From the NCBI GenBank assembly GCA_000444245.1, contig ATSW01005758.1, positions 1-42,682 on the forward strand: 42,682 nucleotides of DNA, written 5' to 3'. Shown in pieces: positions 36,944-42,682 of the stretch. Both the position numbers and the translations under genes were made by a program. Within the stretch, counting starts at the first letter, position 1. Every line of letters begins with the position of its first letter. The DNA is from Botryllus schlosseri (Eukaryota; Chordata; Ascidiacea; Stolidobranchia; Styelidae). Under the pieces are notes generated by a model, which was not told where the DNA came from, did not search any database, and saw nothing but the letters and a program-made list of their open reading frames with translations.

Positions 36944-37543
36944 CAGAGTTGTAGCCAAGGTTCAGAGTCACAAGTCAATTTGAATTTATTTTTTTGAATT
37001 CACCAAAGTCAAGTCAGAGTCCAGACTAGCGAGCAATGGGTCAAGTCCAAGTCATAGTGTTCTGTTAACTGTTCGTATCGCGTTCAAGTTAGGTTCAACT
37101 CACTTCTGTGAACCTGTATAGGATCGGTGTCCTGTGCTCACACTATGTTTTATTTTTCAATTATTTTTTTATTAGATTACTTTAACTTGGAAAATCATCG
37201 GTGCTCACATGTTATACTTAAGGCAAAACGTACCGAGATTCCAGTAGGGTCTGTGAAACGACTGAGTAACATAGAAGTCCTCGGATTCATAATGTACTGT
37301 TTTTTTTCTCATGTTTAACATGTTTATTCAAACCGATGACAGGCAGTTTATGGACCTATTTTTCAATTTTCGGTCCCGATATGGCGATATACGAGACTTC
37401 AATAAGACATATAGAATATGTAGAGTCATGTGACTTGATCGAATCATGCGCAATGACCCGAGCACAAGTCGAGTCAATACACAAATTGACTCGAGTCAAG
37501 TCCAAGTCAACGAAAAAATGCGACTCTAGTCATTACAACCCTA
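36944..37543. mobile_element. GACTCGAGTC-rich hAT-like element, copy 3
   Basis: The right end reads ATTGACTCGAGTCAAGTCCA and then CATTACAACCCTA, the same terminus type as the element ending at 16,933. The left end CAGAGTTGTAG is a worn match to CAGGGTTGTAA. Both flanks are rich in AAGTC/GACTC words around an AT-rich core. No target duplication was matched. Confidence 0.6.
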
Positions 37544-39045
37544 CAATTGGAGAAAGACTTCATCGGTTGCGTAGGGATTAACAAATCTCAATTAATCGAA
37601 TACAAATATAGTGTGTAAGTTAGCATTTGATCCGATGGAATCTAGCAACATACATACTGTTGTGAACTAAGAGGGAAGTATTGTGCAAAAGTAACTCGAC
37701 TTGGATCGAAACCTACAAAAGTATGCCTTACTTGTAACGAAACAATTCAATGTGTGGGCTATGGACCTTAAACACAAACACGTTATATCTGGAACAAAAA
37801 CATATATAGACCAGACTGCGACAAGCATGACCAGCGATTTCCGACAGATTAATAGTCAAGACTAGACTAGACGGATTTTGTAAGCGCTAATAACACAAGG
37901 ACGTCTCGTGTGCATATAACTTTGATCTTGAAGAACCAATTGACTTTTAGGTGACATAACTAGCAGGTAATAATTTCGCGACATAACAATCTAAAACTAT
38001 CATTCCCACCGCTGTTATGCTCTTGTGGCTGTACGGAAGCACCGAGTCAACGTAGTCGTTAACAAAGAAACCTGTGTGGAACGGCAACCGTATTTCTACG
38101 AACGTACGCCATAATTAGTCTATTCAAAGACATCTCCGCAAAGCCTGCTACTGCAAGGTCTTTAAAAACGCGGGCCTCGAAAATCAGAAGTTCACAGTGT
38201 CCACATCGCACTGCGGCACTGACATCACAATGGATCGATCTTCTGGCTTTTATGTGCATTGTAAACGAAGTAATGCAAACCATCATAACCCCAATTAGCT
38301 TTGAGCGGTCATTAAAAGAGCACTTTAATTACGAATTGAGCAATTATCAAGCCGTGGAATGCAAATAAAATATACATCACAGAGCTGGTAGAGAATGATG
38401 GTTTTTATGTAGGTGGGTTTCATCAGCAAGAGATAAGCGCATAGCAGAACAATATCACTGTAATGCTTCGTGGGATATTTAATTTGCAACGATTTCATTA
38501 TCAAGTGTCTCGCACTATTAACATCATAGACAAGCAGAATGCATCAACAAATAAGTATTGACTAAATATGTCATCACAGATTCACAGTTGATCATGGGTA
38601 ATGGGGCACCATCTCAACTCTCGTTACGGTACAAGCTAACTTAAGTTTATCACGAATAATTAAAGTAAAACACTGATACTACAAATCACAATAGTACTTC
38701 GTATCATTATACCCTAAATTGAATCCGATGCAAGTCCACAGAAAGGCAACAATTACGGCGTGATATTATAAATTGCCGTGCTTCCGAGACGGAAGAATAG
38801 AATGAAATAATAACCAGTTGTGCCGGCACGTTTGAAGCCGTATCAAAGACCGCGTACACTGTGCGCGCATTTCAGAAACCTCCGGCGTCGATAACGAGTT
38901 TGTAGTGGCGCAATCGAGAACAATACTGGCAGTATCTAATTATCCGGAAATCGATTGGACGATGTCTACAATCTGCGACTCAACGTCAGTTGAGGGTAGG
39001 TCACGAGCTCACGAGCTCACAACGGATTGAAATATAGGAATATGA

Positions 39046-39595
39046 CAGTGGTTCCCGAACAGTTGAGAGCGCGACCAAAATCTAGTTTCCAGTAGGCCTT
39101 GTTTCCAAAGTTTTCATTCAAAGAGTCCTTGAAGTAATTTTTAAGGCTCGCGGTCAGAAAAGTGGTGGTAACCAATGGTTTCCCAAAACCACACATTGCA
39201 TTGCAATGTACTGTATAACATTGACATGCGAAATGTTGCTATAATTTAAATCAAGCCTTCTGTTTATTGCTTGTTCTGCGACCCCGTGCTAGAGATTTTA
39301 GTTAAGCATTAATCAAACCCAATTTTTCATTGCCAGCCAAGGTGGCCACACTTTTTATGATCGGGTCATATTATTTAACAGTTCGTCTACGCGGGTCACT
39401 TATTAACCAACTCAGTGGACTTTAAAATGCACCCATGGGGCGTAGTTAGGTAGCGCGAGTTGCAAAGAACGTTTATCTCAATGATCTAACTGCATTTTGA
39501 GTAAAATAAACGATCGCTCTCGTGAGGTATCGAAGTTTCTGAAACTATAGGCCCACCCTTCACAAACCCCCGCGATACATACTTTGGGAACACTT
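39046..39595. mobile_element. hAT (Charlie-like) non-autonomous element
   Basis: It starts CAGTGGTTCCCGAACAGTTG and ends TACTTTGGGAACACT, giving matching inverted termini. The flanks GAATATGA and GAATCTGC agree in 6 of 8 positions, a decayed target duplication. Subterminal GCGCGACC on the left faces a GCGGGGGTTTG-type word on the right. About 550 bp, no coding capacity. Confidence 0.6.
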
Positions 39596-40996
39596 GAATC
39601 TGCGAGATCATATCATTGTTGGGACCCAGCGAGGGACCATATCGATATCGATATCAATCAATAATATAGTCGATCAATATCCTCATGTGTACCTTCTCTG
39701 AAAACGTATGCATGTCTGTATGCCAGTACAGACCATTCGAAAGCTATAAAATTGCATAAGCAGCCGTGACACTAACATACCAAAACTAAAAAGGAAGGGC
39801 ATCACCGTCAAAACATCAGTCAAAGTACAATACCGATCGCTGTGGTCTCTGGTCACAGTCGCTAGCCGTAAAAACCGAACATCGATCTCGCAATTTCAGA
39901 AGGCAGATTCCGCTGACGAACACCGCTAATATCTCCAACTAATTCGCAAGTACGGCTATAGACAGTTGGCACTCGCGATGGCGACACTGGATGACTGCAT
40001 TGTGGCCTACTTACAAGCGGCATGTTTTAAATAGCGACTTCCTTCGGGAGGTCATCGGTGAATGTGGCAGCGACATTTCACCCGTGTCCAACAGTACCAG
40101 ACGTGCGAAGACAGTGTCGCCGCCTTCAGGGCGCAATGGGGGCGATAGTTGACACTGGTTACGATTGTAGTCACTTTAGAAAATTCTAATTAATAGTGTC
40201 GACTTCTCAAAGACCTATACGGTGCTAGAGTGCTAATTCCGCTGGTTGCATACGCTTCAAATTAACGGGGTTGTGCTATAATAGCACGGTACACTCGCCG
40301 TGAAAACTCCTCACAAAATTCAAGAACGCATAGATTAACACAAATTACACAATTACCGATAAATTCGAAACGGAATAGGCCTGCAATATTCATTGGTATT
40401 GGTGACATATTAGTAATAGTTTCTTCATTCGCGCATGCGTAAATGTAAATACATATCAGCGACTTAGTAGCGGCCTACAAAGCAAGGACCTGTTGAGGGT
40501 ATTGATACTTTGACAAGGAGTTTTAATAAGTTTTCGTGTTATTAGTGGAAACTAGAGTATCGGTACACTAAAATATCATTTACACTTCAAACAAGACACC
40601 CGATAACGCGCACCGCCATCATACGTTCTTACAATGTTATGTCAACATCAGATTTGCAAAACTAGTACAAATCTAGTAGCATGAACGACTCCCCGTAACG
40701 GCGAACACAGCAAGAAACAAAGAATAATGCTTTGCGTGGATAATAATGACCGGCCATCGTATGGAATATTGTGTACGAATATTTGATTTAATTTTCATGT
40801 GAATAGCCGTTTATTGAATAAAAAACATTTGCATGTGCCGTGTTCGCTCTGCAGCGGGCGGGCTTTATCGATGGGATGATGATGATGCGTACATAAGGGG
40901 TAGAGTAGATGCGATGGCGGAAATAGTAAATCCAATTGCCTACGTCCACACGACAGCGGCCCAATAACTTCCCATATACGTCACCATCACTAGAGG

Positions 40997-41516
40997 TAGG
41001 GCTGGGCAAATTCGAGTACCTGAGTGATTCGATTCTGAATCACGTATTATGCTTCGAATCGAATCGAGTATCTCTCATTATGACGCCATAACATAATGTA
41101 ATACGTCAAAGTTCAAATATGTACCTTTTACGCGTCCACAAAGAATATAATCTCAGATCTGCATCACATTAACCATACTTAGTATTTTTTCGACCATACC
41201 GATTTCACTGCACTTCGTGACAATGTTGGAGGATGATCATATGACTTCGGAAGCGTGGTATTTCCAGTAACGTTCGTAGCTTAGCACTGGTACGTCATAC
41301 CCTGTTTTGTATGCTGCGGTACGGCCAATCAAGGTTTCAAGGCTCCCATGTGGAAAATTGTATCGAAGCTATAATTTTTGCTGATAGATTAACTTTCAGT
41401 GGCGAGAAACGTATAATATCAGTACTCGAAAAATTCGTCTATTACTATTCGACTCGAATCATTGAAATAAATACTCGATTCAGATTCGAGTACTCGAATC
41501 ATTGTGCCCATCCCTA
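40997..41516. mobile_element. short hAT element, copy 2 (TAGGGCTGGGCA family)
   Basis: It starts TAGGGCTGGGCAAATTCGAG and ends TGTGCCCATCCCTA. It is flanked by a perfect 8-bp duplication ACTAGAGG (40,989-40,996 and 41,517-41,524). Length 520 bp. It aligns along its whole length with copy 1 at 21,255-21,733 and has no coding capacity. Confidence 0.93.
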
Positions 41517-41914
41517 ACTAGAGGCCAACAATGACAAAGGAATTGCATCTACCATATCATTGCACCACATTTCCATGACAATGCGTCGCTCAAGATTCTG
41601 GGCGCAATCGATCCGCAAACAAACCGGCAATCGACAGCTTTTTCACACAGCTGGACCGCTTTGCCTTGAACCAGTATTTACATCACGCGAGAGTGACTGT
41701 ATTTGTATGCATTTTGTTGGATTAGCATTTAGAATGTAGTGCTCGCCGCCGCACAAATCCTCCAAATCCAAATCTTTCATTTCCCACCAGGACCGTAACA
41801 TCACTTTGTTACCCCCGCAAAGAAAAATGTTGGTCTTGGGCCCCCAGAACCCCCTCCTCCCCGCTGAGCCTGTACGCTTTTTCTCAGCAACTTAATCCGC
41901 TGCATTGGGTCTAC

Positions 41915-42279
41915 TAGGGTTATCATACGTCCTATTTTAAGAGGATTTGTCCTCTTTTTTGACTTCTTGGAAAGTGTCCTCGGAGGACGCCCTTTTGTCC
42001 TCTTTTTTGAGATTTTGTCCTCTTTTTTGAAAATTTAGGTCACGTTTAGTGCAAAATGCGAGTGGTATGCCGTAAATTAGCACAGAAGTGACGTTCCGGC
42101 GGGTATTCCGGAGTGAAAAACGGTCCTTTGAGCTCTGAGCGAAAAGGATGACCTTTTTTTTAGTCAACCGATCACAAAGTGAAAATTCACGGATTTTTGA
42201 GAATTCTACTCCGGTTTTGCAAGTCCCAAATTTCTGAAAAAGTGTCCTCTTTTTAGATTTCCAAAATATGGTAAGCCTA
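41915..42279. mobile_element. 365-bp hAT-like MITE with GTCCTC subrepeats
   Basis: It starts TAGGGTTATCATACGTCC and ends CATATGG-like ATATGGTAAGCCTA, giving inverted terminus TAGG(G/C)TTA(T/C)CATA. It is flanked by a perfect 8-bp duplication GGGTCTAC (41,907-41,914 and 42,280-42,287). Inside, TTGTCCTCTTTTTTGA recurs three or four times near the left end and again near 42,240. It has no coding capacity. Confidence 0.92.
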
Positions 42280-42682
42280 GGGTCTACTGTTTAGTGCGTC
42301 GCCTTATTTCGACTAAACGCGCGTAGCGCGAAAAATTTATATAATGCGTGTTTGAATCGGCCAATATGATCGGGAATTGCATATTTTGCTATCAATTTTT
42401 ATCTCCTCTCAGCTCACGTAATCAGATTTACCGGTTGAGCTGAGTGAGGTGTGTTGGGAAAGGTAGGACCCCTAAATAAGAATTGAACATCTTCGGGCGG
42501 ACCTGTTGGTATATTGACTTCGTTACAAGATATGGAAATATCCAAAGCTAAAAGGCACACGCGATTTCAAATACGCATTGCTTTACTAGCAAATAATTTT
42601 TCCCTGCGGGATGGCATTTGTCCTGTGGGGCTCAGATCGCCAGGGCAGGAACATTCGGCGCCAGCCATTTAGCCAATTAAAC

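Larger units (their letters stand above)
33688..42682. other. 5' intron (probably intron 1), at least 9 kb
   Basis: No sequence resembling the laminin signal peptide or N-terminal LN segment was found, so exon 1 lies beyond the right edge. The stretch holds a degraded coding fossil (about 34,100-35,041) and hAT-like elements at 36,944, 39,046, 40,997 and 41,915. The 180-codon open frame at 36,320-36,862 has no recognisable domain. The remaining parts look like plain intron. Confidence 0.7.

Noticed and set aside
33688-42682. Search for laminin exon 1 (signal peptide, N-terminal LN segment)
   Set aside because: No frame on the minus strand resembles a signal peptide followed by the conserved N-terminal LN motifs. 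It must lie upstream of the window.

Overview
The window is a piece of an intron-rich animal genome. One host gene can be recognised. It runs on the minus strand from about 33,687 down to the left edge and encodes a laminin gamma chain (gamma-1/LanB2 type). I place 28 exons. Every internal junction follows GT-AG, and the codon phase carries through all 27 introns without a stop. Together they give about 4,332 coding bases, or about 1,444 residues. Missing are the first exon (signal peptide and the start of the LN domain, upstream beyond 42,682) and the extreme C-terminus (beyond base 1). Domain order is rest of LN, LE1-4, first half of LE5, L4, second half of LE5, LE6-11, then the long C-terminal coiled coil. 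Similarity to both the vertebrate and the insect gamma chain is strong throughout. The many short, phase-conserved exons and large introns argue for a non-vertebrate bilaterian with a vertebrate-like gene structure. I cannot name the phylum.

Layout from right to left: 33,688-42,682 is 5' intron (probably intron 1) with four hAT-like elements and one degraded coding fossil; 29,576-33,687 holds the LN exons; 22,746-27,414 holds LE1-5; 14,106-22,882 holds the L4 exons, spread through large transposon-filled introns; 10,593-13,145 is a dense block of LE exons with introns as short as 68-72 bp; 1-10,460 holds the coiled-coil exons.

The introns carry several families of short non-autonomous DNA elements. 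There are at least three long-arm foldback (inverted-repeat) elements sharing a conserved subterminal core, and hAT-type elements with 8-bp target duplications. One hAT appears nested inside another, and one sits inside a foldback copy. Other families are rich in GACTCGAGTC, in TTACCGAGAAT in inverted orientation, and in GCAACTTTT. No tRNA, rRNA or CRISPR array was seen.

The points most worth a second look are protein-level: a paired cysteine loss in the LE5 half-module after L4, an added CxxC pair in the LN domain, a Ser/Gly-rich insertion in L4, and a preserved nidogen-binding loop. Beyond these are the repeat families and an unidentified broken coding stretch near 34-35 kb. I did not find a wholly new multi-gene system.
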